Assembly: GCA_024691665.1 (NCBI GenBank)
Contig: JAILNJ010000178.1
Span: forward strand, 1-8,114
Origin: Gammaproteobacteria bacterium
GTDB taxonomy: Bacteria; Bacillota_I; Bacilli_A; Izemoplasmatales; UBA1188
Direction: 5' to 3'
DNA length: 8,114 nucleotides
Made by a program: the position numbers and the translations under genes. Shown here in pieces: positions 1 to 7,208 of this stretch. The notes beneath the pieces are model-generated. The model searched no databases, had not been told where the DNA came from, and saw nothing but the letters and a program-made list of their open reading frames with translations. Each line of letters starts with the position of its first letter. Position 1 is the first letter of the stretch.

Positions 1-43
1 AGGTATTATATATATTTATATATTATATATACTTATATATATT
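1..43 (+). promoter_or_regulatory. Alternating A/T leader with possible -10 element upstream of the zinc-ribbon gene
   Basis: These bases are almost purely alternating T and A and lead directly into the AGGAGG ribosome site at 44-49. TATACT at 28-33 matches a sigma-A -10 box at five of six positions and would place a transcript start near 40, giving a leader of about 20 bases. No convincing -35 element is visible at the right distance. In such a sequence several TATATT-like words also occur by chance, so the promoter call is weak. The upstream gene, if any, lies outside the window. Confidence 0.25.
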
Positions 44-58
44 AGGAGGTTTTAAAAT

Positions 59-910
59 ATGTTCTGCCAAAACTGTGGAAACAGTGTTAAAGATAACGAC
101 ATTTATTGTCCATATTGTGGCTCTAAAGTAGAAAAGGGTGATGTTAAGCCTGAAGTTAAACCTGAGGGACTTGATAAACCAGTAAATGAGAAGAAGTGGG
201 TTCAACCATTAATGATTACTCTCTTTGTGGTTACGCTTCTCACTTGGTTCTTTGGATTTATTTTCTATGTAATTATAGTTGCACTTACAATGGATGATCC
301 TCTAGATTTCTCAAATTATATTAAACCATACTTAGCTATTATATATTTAGTATTAAGCATATTATGTTTATCTCTTGGTATCTTCTTTAAAGTTAAGAAG
401 TACCAAACAGTTAAAAATATTGTTATTGGTGCTATTAGTACATTAGGCGCTATCTTAAGTTTAGTGGCTCTTGCATTCGTAAGTAGCTTATTTAACAATG
501 CTCCAAAACTATCACTCACTAGTGAATACTATTTATATATGAAAACAATGGAACCACTCACTCCAACACAATTTGATAGTAAAGTCATTTATGTTGAAGG
601 ATATAATGAAGATGGCGAAATTGAAAAAGTACCAGTCTATTTCTATTTAAGATTTACTGATAAAGTAGAAATTACTTTGCTTGAAGCTGGTATTGAAAAT
701 AGTACTAGATGGCAAAAAGCAGAAGTAAGTAAAGCATCAGCACTTCACTATGATTACTTCTTAGTTTACAACTATGAAACTAAGACATTTGATACTAAGG
801 ATTTAGAACATTCACTTGTTGTATATTACTCAGTAGAACACAAGTCAATGGCTGTTCTTCCTGGTACAATTCTCTCACATGTGGAGCAATTTGCCCCAGA
901 AACAGCTTAA
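59..910 (+). CDS. Zinc-ribbon membrane protein with three membrane segments and an extracytoplasmic C-terminal domain
   Basis: This is a 283-residue protein of unknown function. It begins with a compact zinc ribbon of two CxxC pairs (Cys3, Cys6, Cys17, Cys20), of the short type often found at the N-terminus of Firmicutes membrane proteins. A charged, Lys/Glu/Pro linker (about 24-46) follows. Three hydrophobic segments lie at about 49-76, 89-111 and 119-143. Residues 150-283 form a soluble domain with many beta-prone stretches that I do not recognise. With the zinc ribbon in the cytoplasm, an odd number of segments puts this domain outside; lysines at 112-119, between segments two and three, fit that orientation. 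The ATG is supported by AGGAGG at 44-49, nine bases upstream. The gene is a single unit closed by its own terminator. The zinc ribbon probably mediates protein contact or assembly, but this is inference. Confidence 0.85.
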   Translation: MFCQNCGNSVKDNDIYCPYCGSKVEKGDVKPEVKPEGLDKPVNEKKWVQPLMITLFVVTLLTWFFGFIFYVIIVALTMDDPLDFSNYIKPYLAIIYLVLSILCLSLGIFFKVKKYQTVKNIVIGAISTLGAILSLVALAFVSSLFNNAPKLSLTSEYYLYMKTMEPLTPTQFDSKVIYVEGYNEDGEIEKVPVYFYLRFTDKVEITLLEAGIENSTRWQKAEVSKASALHYDYFLVYNYETKTFDTKDLEHSLVVYYSVEHKSMAVLPGTILSHVEQFAPETA

Positions 911-918
911 TTATGTAG

Positions 919-947
919 AAACCGCCAAAACTGGCGGTTTTTATTTT
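919..947 (+). terminator. Rho-independent terminator of the zinc-ribbon gene
   Basis: A perfect nine-base-pair stem (919-927 with 932-940) encloses the four-base loop AAAC. Its core is GC-rich (CCGCC/GGCGG), which stands out in this AT-rich sequence. The T-rich tail runs TTTTTATTTT from 938 to 947. It begins nine bases after the stop codon and isolates the upstream gene from the next promoter. Confidence 0.93.
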
Positions 948-996
948 GCCAAAATCACAAATTTTAATGAATTTTAACCATTATTTACACTTTTTA

Positions 997-1025
997 TTGC
1001 AATAATAAATTATTGACTCTATAAT
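997..1025 (+). promoter_or_regulatory. Sigma-A-type promoter for the six-segment membrane protein
   Basis: TTGCAA at 997-1002 (four of six matches to TTGACA) and a perfect TATAAT at 1020-1025 are separated by the optimal 17 bases. Transcription should start near 1032, giving a leader of about 27 bases that carries AAGGAG at 1047-1052, six bases before the ATG at 1059. The bases upstream of the -35 box (about 960-996) are A/T-rich, could act as an UP element, and contain ATTTTAA twice at a ten-base spacing (961 and 971). A second -35-like word, TTGACT at 1013-1018, has no -10 box at a proper distance. Confidence 0.7.
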
Positions 1026-1058
1026 TTAGGTAATAAAAATTAAAATAAGGAGATAAAT

Positions 1059-2471
1059 ATGAGAAAAGTACTACCTAGATTATTTAACATTCTCTCGTTT
1101 GTAATAGCTACTTTTATTATCTTACCTTTCCCTCTAATGTCTCAATTCTTTGGATCTCTTGTTAAGAATCCTGTAGAATCACTAACATTCTTTGAGAAGG
1201 TATGGTCAGCACTTGCTACATTCTTCTATAATTTTGAATATTTACAAATTGCTATCATTCCAGTAGGACTTGCAGCAATTGGATTATTATTCTTTATTAT
1301 ATCTATGATTGATTATTGGGCTCATAAGAAAGAAACTACACTTGCATTAATGAATGCTGCAATTAACCCAGTTGCTTATGTTGGTATCTATGCAGCAATC
1401 CTTGGTATTTTTGTAACTTTCTTCGCTCCATATAATACTGCTATGCATTTTAATACATGGGATTATTATGGATTACTCAATCTTGGCGGAATTGGCACTT
1501 GGATCAATAATCACATTTTAGATCATAACGCTGCTAACTTAATTGTTGCTGTTGCATTCTATGTTGCATTATTATTAACTCTTGTTTCATTCACATTCTT
1601 CAGAAGAAGACTTCAATACAAGAACACTTTCGTTAGATTCCTTGAATTCTTATTCATCAATCTCGTAAGCTTCTTAGCATTAAAGGGTGTATTCGATTAT
1701 GTATCTATGTTCCGTGCTGAAGGTGCAGTTCAAACATATGCTCAATATGTAGCAAATGGCGGACATGTATTCACATTCTTTGAATTATTCGGATTCGGTG
1801 GAACTACTCAACAATTACTTGGATTCCAATCTCAAGTATTCACAGGTAACTTCTTACCATTCATACCATATATCGTTGCCGGTCTTGGATTATTAATCTT
1901 TATTGTTATCGGTATCGTTGATATGTCTATTGATAGAAACGCAACTGCAAGAAGCAAAGGTAAGAAAAAGGTTGAACCTAGAAGAGATTATAAAGCTCCA
2001 GTTGAAGAACAAGGCAATAAACCTGTAGAAGAATTCAAACCAAACATTGAGGAACAACCTCAAGAAGATGAAGAATTATTTGTTGTTCCTAAACCTGAAG
2101 AAGAACTTGTTACTGAAGTTGAAGAAAAGACAATCATCAGACAAGTAGTTTATGAAAAGAGTGATCTTAATGAAGTATTTGGTACTGATTTCGAATTCAG
2201 AAACTGTTCAATGGTAAGAAGAGAAGGATTCAATGAATACTTCGTTAACAAACAAAAGTTCTTAACATTAACTAACTCTAAGAAATCTATTTCATTCAGA
2301 CTTGAACTTGATAAGGCTATTAGACTTATCATCCAATACCCACTAGTAGGTAAGGATAAATATGAAAATCATAAGATTTGGTTCAAGATTGATGATATCA
2401 GCATCTTAAACAAAGATATTATTATTCAAATCATCAAGGATGCTTATACTACAGTCCTTCAAAATCAATAA
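1059..2471 (+). CDS. Six-segment membrane protein with acidic linker and MmcQ/YjbR-like cytoplasmic domain
   Basis: This is a 470-residue protein; I do not recognise its membrane part. Hydrophobic segments lie at about 8-30, 60-84, 104-123, 158-181, 191-212 and 264-289. Positive charges (Arg2, Lys3, Arg7; HKKE near 89-92; RRR at 182-184; the Lys/Arg cluster 293-309) all fall on one side, so both ends are predicted cytoplasmic, with outer loops at 124-157 and 213-263. Residues 310-357 are a Glu/Pro-rich, probably disordered linker. Residues 366-468 end in a pattern typical of the MmcQ/YjbR fold: a strand-rich stretch, then YP, HKIWFKIDD, and a last helix with IIKDAY. Known YjbR proteins are mostly small soluble proteins of unclear role, so this domain does not settle the function. 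By eye the gene favours TTC and avoids ATA, unlike the two genes that follow. It has its own promoter and terminator. Confidence 0.85.
   Translation: MRKVLPRLFNILSFVIATFIILPFPLMSQFFGSLVKNPVESLTFFEKVWSALATFFYNFEYLQIAIIPVGLAAIGLLFFIISMIDYWAHKKETTLALMNAAINPVAYVGIYAAILGIFVTFFAPYNTAMHFNTWDYYGLLNLGGIGTWINNHILDHNAANLIVAVAFYVALLLTLVSFTFFRRRLQYKNTFVRFLEFLFINLVSFLALKGVFDYVSMFRAEGAVQTYAQYVANGGHVFTFFELFGFGGTTQQLLGFQSQVFTGNFLPFIPYIVAGLGLLIFIVIGIVDMSIDRNATARSKGKKKVEPRRDYKAPVEEQGNKPVEEFKPNIEEQPQEDEELFVVPKPEEELVTEVEEKTIIRQVVYEKSDLNEVFGTDFEFRNCSMVRREGFNEYFVNKQKFLTLTNSKKSISFRLELDKAIRLIIQYPLVGKDKYENHKIWFKIDDISILNKDIIIQIIKDAYTTVLQNQ
2154..2462 (+). other. MmcQ/YjbR-like domain at the C-terminus of the membrane protein
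   Basis: This covers residues 366-468 of the six-segment membrane protein. The recognised order is: a strand ending near KFLTL (400-404), a strand ISFRLEL (411-417), a helix with LIIQYP (423-428), the HKIWFKIDD strand (438-446), and a final helix ending IIKDAY (458-463). This mirrors the family's usual run of a lysine-rich strand, a leucine-rich helix ending in YP, an N-K-x-H-W-type turn and strand, and a terminal helix with SY. The typical N-K-x-H-W here reads ENHKIW. The match is by pattern memory only and needs a profile or structure comparison. Confidence 0.5.
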
Positions 2472-2480
2472 TAATTAATA

Positions 2481-2508
2481 AAGAGGCCGAAAGGCCTTTT
2501 TATTTTTT
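2481..2508 (+). terminator. Rho-independent terminator of the six-segment membrane protein
   Basis: An eight-base-pair stem (2481-2488 with 2493-2500, including one G-U pair) is capped by a GAAA tetraloop, a GNRA-type loop closed by C-G. The tail is TTTTTATTTTTT from 2497 to 2508. It begins nine bases after the stop codon. The next promoter's -10 region starts two bases after the tail. Confidence 0.9.
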
Positions 2509-2509
2509 A

Positions 2510-2518
2510 TGATATAAT
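2510..2518 (+). promoter_or_regulatory. Extended -10 promoter of the lipoprotein-transglutaminase operon
   Basis: TGATATAAT at 2510-2518 is a perfect -10 box preceded by the TGn extension. The -35 position (about 2490-2496) falls inside the terminator hairpin and has no TTGACA-like word, so the extended -10 probably compensates. Transcription would start near 2525, giving a leader of about 36 bases with AGGAG at 2549-2553, seven bases before the ATG at 2561. Confidence 0.6.
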
Positions 2519-2560
2519 TAGTTGAGTTAGAAATATTCATAAATATATAGGAGAAAAGAA

Positions 2561-5539
2561 ATGAAAAGAAGTAAAACAATAGTGTTTTTATTTGTTTCTA
2601 TACTTGTTTCATTGTTATTTTTAGGTGCTTGTAAAGATAAAACAACAACTACAACTAAAAAAGAACCTAATTTAACAAATGTTTCAGTGCAATATATTAA
2701 AAGTGATTATGCATTTAATAATGGACAAACAAATATACCATATAATGAAGGAATCACATTTTCTGCTTCTGACTTTAAGTTAGTTGAAGAATATGATGAC
2801 GGTACTACTAAAGATGTAACTGATGGTTTCTCATTTGTTATATATAAATTAACTGGTTCAGGCGATGTAGCTCAAACTGGAAATTTAATGCCAGGCGATT
2901 ATAGAATCGACTTTACATATAATGGTTATATAAACTCTATTAATTTTTGTATATCACCTATAAATGTAAATAATAGTGATATTACATCTTCACTTAATGC
3001 TTCATATCCTTATAATCCAAATGGTTCAGTAGAACCAGACTTTACTTTGTCTTATAAGAATACTTTATTGGTTAAAGAAGAAGATTATATTATTGTAAAT
3101 TATGGAGCTAATAATGAAGTTGGAGAAAACTCGGGTGTTGTTAATATTCAATTTAGAGGAATATATACAGGTACAACTACATTAACATTTGCTATTACAC
3201 CAATTCAGATTGGTGATGTAGTATTAACTGATAAAGAAGTGATATACTCTCCAAATAGAGATTTTAGAGAAGATGCAGAAACTATTAACTTATTTTCAAA
3301 TCCAATTGAAGGCGTCGATAGAATTGAATATTCATATAAAAGTGAGAATCAAACAGTTGAAGGTCCAATCAATAATGCTGGAAGTTATACAGTTACTGCA
3401 CATATCGTAGTTCTTCCTGGATATCAAGCAGTAGAAGACAAAGTATTTACTCTTTCTGTAAATAAACTTGATATAACTACTCTAAATCTAAGTAATTCTC
3501 TTCCAAAAGAGGTTGAATATACTGGACATAGATTTATAGTTGAAGATTTTGATGATCAAATTAAAGCAGTAATGGGTGATATAACATATTCAGTTGAAAT
3601 GAATGAAGGTGCTGACATAGATAATCTTAAAGCATCAACTACTGATACAAAGGGTCAATATACTATCACTGCAGAAGGCAATTATGGCGGAGCTATAATT
3701 GTAAGATATGACATTCTTCCGTTTAATGTAATAAATGTTAGTGTTGAAACAGAAGACTCTTATGAATATGATTCAACTGAAAAATATATTAAGAGAGTAT
3801 TTAGAACTGAATATGACGAAAATGGGAATCCAATTATAATAGAACTTGTTTTATCTGAAGACTATACAATCGACTACGCTAATAATATAAATGCTTCAAC
3901 TTCTGATAACTATGCATCATATGTTATTACTGGTAAGGGCAATTATTTTGGACAAAATACAGGAACATTCTATATACATCCTGTTGAGATTAAATTTGAA
4001 TTAGATGAATATTATTATGCTCATCCAGAAGCAACATATAATGGAAAAGATCAAAAAGATTATTTACTTGCATTAAATAAAGCTCTTCCAGAACAAGTTG
4101 AAGTAACTTATTTAGATACAAATAATAAAGAAGTTACTGAACTTAAGAATGCAAATACATATATGTCTCGTTTAGGTCAATATGTATCTGCCAATTTTTA
4201 TATTAAAGATGAATATAAAGGAAACTATTATTTAAGTGGTGTTGATTCATTTGTTGACTTAATCAAAATTAATCCTAAAGTATTGGGAACTTGCCAAGAA
4301 GAATATTCAACTAGTACTCTTGAATCTTTTGAAGGCACAAAGAACTTAGATTATGGTTATGGCTTAACTGATTATTATTACTACACATATAGTGGCAGTC
4401 CATATGCACCAAAAGTAACCATTAAAACTATGCTTGACTCTGAAGAGTATACTCTTGTTGAAGGAGTGGACTATAAACTAGAATATTCTGGTGATAATTA
4501 TTATACTGATTATAAAACATCTCTAAATGTTACTAATGCAGGCCACTACTATGTACACGTCGTATATTATATGGACGAAACACAAAACTTTGCCGCATAT
4601 GAAGGAGTAAATGGTGCATATAAAGTCTATGGTGAATATAGTATAATGCTCGAATTCGCTATTATAAAGAAAGAATTATCTGAAACTACTGAAATTGCTG
4701 AATGGCCAACTGTTCAAAAACTAATCTGGACAGACTATGGATACTTTAATCCGTATAGCAAAACTACAACTACAACAATGGAAGTTGAAATTAGAGAAAA
4801 GACAGAAGAAGTATCATTTAGAATTTTAGATTCAGAACTTGATGGTGAAGGTGGAGTTTATGTATTAGCAGAATCAGAGAACTACATTTTGCCTGAAAAG
4901 AAAGTTATTGCTGTGGAAACTACTCCATTTGGTTATTTCAATGTTTCAGGACAATCTTTATCTACTGATGACCTTAAATCGACAACTACATTCCATATAT
5001 TTGATAAATTAGATATTGGAGTGGACGGTTCTACTGGATGTATTGTTGAATATTCTTTCAATGACACTGAAAATAGACCATATATTTCTAGTAGTAAGGG
5101 AAATAATCAGATTAGTACATCAATCGCAACCCCATTCTATTATAAAGAACAATACAGTCAATTTACTAAATGTTATATTACAATTAAATATAACTATCGT
5201 ACTATTGCGAGTCATGAATTTAATGTAGATAGAAATTTCTTAGACTATGCTGCAATATATGATGGCGATACTAAAGTTGATGATTTAATGGATAGCCAAT
5301 TTGGCGCAACAAGTGCTTCTGTCAATGAAGGTCAAACAATAAAATTTAAAGTAAAAGAAGAATATTCTAATATAGTTATTCATTATAAATATACAAACAA
5401 TGCTTATGACTCATGGAAAGTAGATAATCCTTTCGAATATACCGCAAAAGCACAAGATGAAGGAATTAAAATTGTATTATATAGTAATAACGAGATATTC
5501 TATACTTTGACATTAAACTTTGTTCATCCAACAACATAA
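2561..5539 (+). CDS. Large surface lipoprotein with Ig-like and MBG-like beta repeats
   Basis: This is a 992-residue lipoprotein. Residues 1-24 form a lipoprotein signal: basic MKRSK, a hydrophobic core, and the lipobox LGAC with Cys24 as the lipid-modified residue. A Lys/Thr-rich tether (25-35, five threonines in a row) follows. Residues 38-133 resemble a bacterial Ig-like (Big_3-type) domain, with YDDGTTKDVT and a PGDYRIDF strand. About six MBG-like units of 84-100 residues follow between 134 and 705, marked by EDYxIxY, NxGxY/V strands, GNY-G or YTG turns and closing I-xP-I/V strands. Residues 706-788 are more diverged. Two further similar domains, 790-889 and 893-990, end the protein. There is no LPxTG sorting signal and no catalytic motif, so a structural, adhesive or ligand-binding role on the outer membrane face is likely but inferred. 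Acidic and tyrosine-rich composition is notable (four tyrosines at 605-608). It is co-transcribed with the downstream transglutaminase gene. Confidence 0.88.
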   Translation: MKRSKTIVFLFVSILVSLLFLGACKDKTTTTTKKEPNLTNVSVQYIKSDYAFNNGQTNIPYNEGITFSASDFKLVEEYDDGTTKDVTDGFSFVIYKLTGSGDVAQTGNLMPGDYRIDFTYNGYINSINFCISPINVNNSDITSSLNASYPYNPNGSVEPDFTLSYKNTLLVKEEDYIIVNYGANNEVGENSGVVNIQFRGIYTGTTTLTFAITPIQIGDVVLTDKEVIYSPNRDFREDAETINLFSNPIEGVDRIEYSYKSENQTVEGPINNAGSYTVTAHIVVLPGYQAVEDKVFTLSVNKLDITTLNLSNSLPKEVEYTGHRFIVEDFDDQIKAVMGDITYSVEMNEGADIDNLKASTTDTKGQYTITAEGNYGGAIIVRYDILPFNVINVSVETEDSYEYDSTEKYIKRVFRTEYDENGNPIIIELVLSEDYTIDYANNINASTSDNYASYVITGKGNYFGQNTGTFYIHPVEIKFELDEYYYAHPEATYNGKDQKDYLLALNKALPEQVEVTYLDTNNKEVTELKNANTYMSRLGQYVSANFYIKDEYKGNYYLSGVDSFVDLIKINPKVLGTCQEEYSTSTLESFEGTKNLDYGYGLTDYYYYTYSGSPYAPKVTIKTMLDSEEYTLVEGVDYKLEYSGDNYYTDYKTSLNVTNAGHYYVHVVYYMDETQNFAAYEGVNGAYKVYGEYSIMLEFAIIKKELSETTEIAEWPTVQKLIWTDYGYFNPYSKTTTTTMEVEIREKTEEVSFRILDSELDGEGGVYVLAESENYILPEKKVIAVETTPFGYFNVSGQSLSTDDLKSTTTFHIFDKLDIGVDGSTGCIVEYSFNDTENRPYISSSKGNNQISTSIATPFYYKEQYSQFTKCYITIKYNYRTIASHEFNVDRNFLDYAAIYDGDTKVDDLMDSQFGATSASVNEGQTIKFKVKEEYSNIVIHYKYTNNAYDSWKVDNPFEYTAKAQDEGIKIVLYSNNEIFYTLTLNFVHPTT
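2960..4675 (+). repeat. Diverged protein-level repeat array (MBG-like units) within the lipoprotein
   Basis: Approximate unit boundaries, in residues, are 134-217, 218-303, 304-388, 389-476, 477-572 and 605-705. Each unit opens with a strand and a Y-x-Y or VEYTG-like word, then has a variable strand pair, a GxY-type strand (for example AGSYTVTA at 273-280, KGQYTITA at 364-371, AGHYYVHV at 660-667), and a hydrophobic closing strand such as LTFAITP, FTLSVNK or LEFAIIK. The DNA shows no long identical copies, so the duplication is old. The boundaries are judged by eye. Confidence 0.6.
4928..5530 (+). repeat. Pair of similar C-terminal domains in the lipoprotein
   Basis: Residues 790-889 and 893-990 share a layout: an opening segment containing a DDL word (803-805 and 907-909), a charged strand, an I/V-x-Y-x-Y/F-x-N strand (EYSFND near 830; HYKYTN at 941-946), a PFxY word (858-861 and 957-960), then two closing strands ending in F-N/x-V. 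The similarity is weak at the sequence level and suggests an old tandem duplication of a domain I cannot name. Confidence 0.4.
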
Positions 5540-5554
5540 TAAAGGTTAAATAAG

Positions 5555-7177
5555 ATGAGTTTAAATAAAACAGCACGCAAAATCCTAAAGTACATATTAT
5601 TCTTCGCACTAATGTTTATTGTTGGTGCTATTTTGGGTGTTGGTGTAGTTCTTATTGGATATGGTGTATCTAAATACCATTACAGCGGTGAACTATATAG
5701 TGATTCTTTAGACTATAAGAATAACTATGGATATAATTACTTTAAAGAAAATAATAAGAACCAAGAAGAATTGTATATTGAACTCTATCATGTAGCTGTA
5801 GACTTTACTCATCAGAATAAAAACCTCGCTGAAAGATTTAATTATGGATATGGAATTCTATATAAAAAGAATGCTAAGGATACTAACTTATCATTTGATG
5901 AATTATTCCAAGTATTTATTGTTTTTGAAAGAGAAAATCCTCAGTTCTATTTTATTGAAACTAAGTATAATCCTGTACGAGGCTATGTTCAGTTTGAAAT
6001 AAAAGAGGAATATTTAAAAGCCAAGGAAAGAAATAGAATAAATACTTTAATAGATGAAAAAATGGAAGAAGTAGATAATCTAGTTAGCGCTTGTTCAACT
6101 ACTTATGATATCGTTACTACTGTTTCAGATTATATTATTTCTAAAATGACATATGCTCGTGATGAAAATAATGATCCTTCTAATGAAGCATGGGCCCATA
6201 ATATTGTTGGTTTCTTTGAAAGAGGAGAAGGAGTCTGTGAAACATATAGTGAGACTTTCACTTATATGCTTAATAGATATGGTGTTGAATCAGTTCCTGC
6301 CTGGAGTAGTACTCATGGTTGGAATATAGTTAAGATTGATGGATATAACTATATTTACGACTTAACTAATAAAGTTTGCGGATATGATGAAAAGACCTAT
6401 CAAACATATATGAAATATCAATATGAAGATTCAATGTATCCAGTATATAATATGGGAAAATCAAAAATAACTGATTCACTACTTACTTTAAAAGAAGATG
6501 AAATAGTAATAGCTTCATCTCATAGTATGGACTATATAATGAGTCTATTTAATAATAAAGATTATGAAATTGATGTTCAAAATGATAAGAATAACTCTAT
6601 ATATTTATCTGAAATAAATACTTCGTATAAAACACTAACATTTAAATCAACTGGAACTTATGGAGTAAATATCTTCTTATATGATGATTTGGTAATAAAT
6701 AAAGATGTTACATTCTATAATTTATTGATAGATGGATTAAGTTCTACGTTATATATAAATAATGCAACTATAAATGCTTATGGTTATGGCGTATCCATCG
6801 GAGTTGATATAGTTGGTGATGAGCATTCAACTATAAATTTAGACACAATTACTGAATCACTTATAACAGAAACAATTAATGTAGACACACTAATTTCTTC
6901 TAGGCCATTAACCATTAGAGAATCAGCTAATATTTCAAATTATATAGGTGATTACCTTTATATTTATCTATCTATAGATTCCCAAGTAATTAATATAGAT
7001 AAATATGAAGCAAACAAAATAGCTATATATGCTGCTACGTCTAAAGGAAATACATTAACCATTTCAAATGTATCTATCACCAGTCCATATTTTGAATTAT
7101 ATTATATTAAAGGTACTGATGACACTAATATTTCTGTAGATATTAACTTTACTGGTATTAGAGTTATAAGACAATAA
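5555..7177 (+). CDS. Membrane-anchored transglutaminase-like protein with C-terminal beta-rich domain
   Basis: This is a 540-residue protein. Residues 1-12 are basic and 12-37 form one hydrophobic segment with no lipobox, so it is probably an uncleaved anchor with the rest outside the cell. Residues 45-190 are a mostly helical region of the kind that precedes the catalytic core in many Firmicutes transglutaminase-like proteins (NPQFYFIE at 128-135). The core, about 190-290, carries the full papain-like triad: Cys228 in GEGVCETYSE, His254 in THGWN, and Asp269 in YDLT. Such bacterial enzymes act as cysteine proteases, amidases or cross-linkers, and the substrate cannot be told from sequence. 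Residues 340-540 are a run of short strands with regular Ile/Asn/Thr patterns, possibly a beta-solenoid. The ATG lies 15 bases after the lipoprotein stop, with AAAGG at 5541-5545 as ribosome site, so the two genes form an operon. Confidence 0.88.
   Translation: MSLNKTARKILKYILFFALMFIVGAILGVGVVLIGYGVSKYHYSGELYSDSLDYKNNYGYNYFKENNKNQEELYIELYHVAVDFTHQNKNLAERFNYGYGILYKKNAKDTNLSFDELFQVFIVFERENPQFYFIETKYNPVRGYVQFEIKEEYLKAKERNRINTLIDEKMEEVDNLVSACSTTYDIVTTVSDYIISKMTYARDENNDPSNEAWAHNIVGFFERGEGVCETYSETFTYMLNRYGVESVPAWSSTHGWNIVKIDGYNYIYDLTNKVCGYDEKTYQTYMKYQYEDSMYPVYNMGKSKITDSLLTLKEDEIVIASSHSMDYIMSLFNNKDYEIDVQNDKNNSIYLSEINTSYKTLTFKSTGTYGVNIFLYDDLVINKDVTFYNLLIDGLSSTLYINNATINAYGYGVSIGVDIVGDEHSTINLDTITESLITETINVDTLISSRPLTIRESANISNYIGDYLYIYLSIDSQVINIDKYEANKIAIYAATSKGNTLTISNVSITSPYFELYYIKGTDDTNISVDINFTGIRVIRQ
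6572..7174 (+). other. Beta-strand-rich C-terminal domain of the transglutaminase-like protein
   Basis: Residues 340-540 contain many short alternating hydrophobic strands (LTFKSTG, VTFYNLLIDG, LYINNATINAYG, LTISNVSITS), with asparagine, glycine and serine at likely turns. This spacing recalls right-handed parallel beta-helices. No catalytic residues typical of pectate lyases or glycosidases are recognisable, so a binding or spacer role is more likely. The fold assignment is inference. Confidence 0.4.
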
Positions 7178-7208
7178 AAAAGACAATGAATTCGCTTCAT
7201 TGTCTTTT
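7178..7208. terminator. Bidirectional terminator between the operon and ispG
   Basis: A perfect 13-base-pair stem (7178-7190 with 7196-7208) encloses the loop TTCGC. The arm ends are AAAA and TTTT, so the hairpin is T-tailed in both directions: TTTTATT after the right arm on the plus strand, and six T on the minus strand (complement of 7176-7181). The left arm starts at the base after the plus-strand stop codon. The right arm includes two bases of the ispG stop codon (7209-7207). It therefore fills the whole gap and should end both convergent transcripts. Confidence 0.88.

Noticed and set aside
23..205. 60-codon open frame on the minus strand across the start of the zinc-ribbon gene
   Set aside because: It lies opposite a well-supported gene with zinc-binding cysteines and its own ribosome site, and its product is a low-complexity hydrophobic sequence.
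316..519. 67-codon minus-strand open frame
   Set aside because: It is antisense to the membrane segments of the zinc-ribbon protein and has no supporting start signal or family resemblance.
1013..1041. TTGACT at 1013-1018 as a second -35 box
   Set aside because: No -10-like word lies 16-18 bases downstream; TTGCAA with TATAAT at 17-base spacing explains the region better.
911..1058. Riboswitch or small RNA in the longest intergenic stretch
   Set aside because: The only stable structure is the terminator, and the predicted leader of about 27 bases is too short for a riboswitch.
2150..2332. 60-codon minus-strand open frame
   Set aside because: It is antisense to the YjbR-like domain, with no independent evidence of coding.
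2636..4780. Two runs of five Thr codons in the lipoprotein gene (near 2642 and 4763) as possible DNA repeats or recombination sites
   Set aside because: Both are short low-complexity ACA/ACT runs, without flanking similarity.
5016..5228. 70-codon plus-strand open frame
   Set aside because: It is out of frame inside the lipoprotein gene and without a ribosome site; the in-frame protein is continuous and domain-like here.
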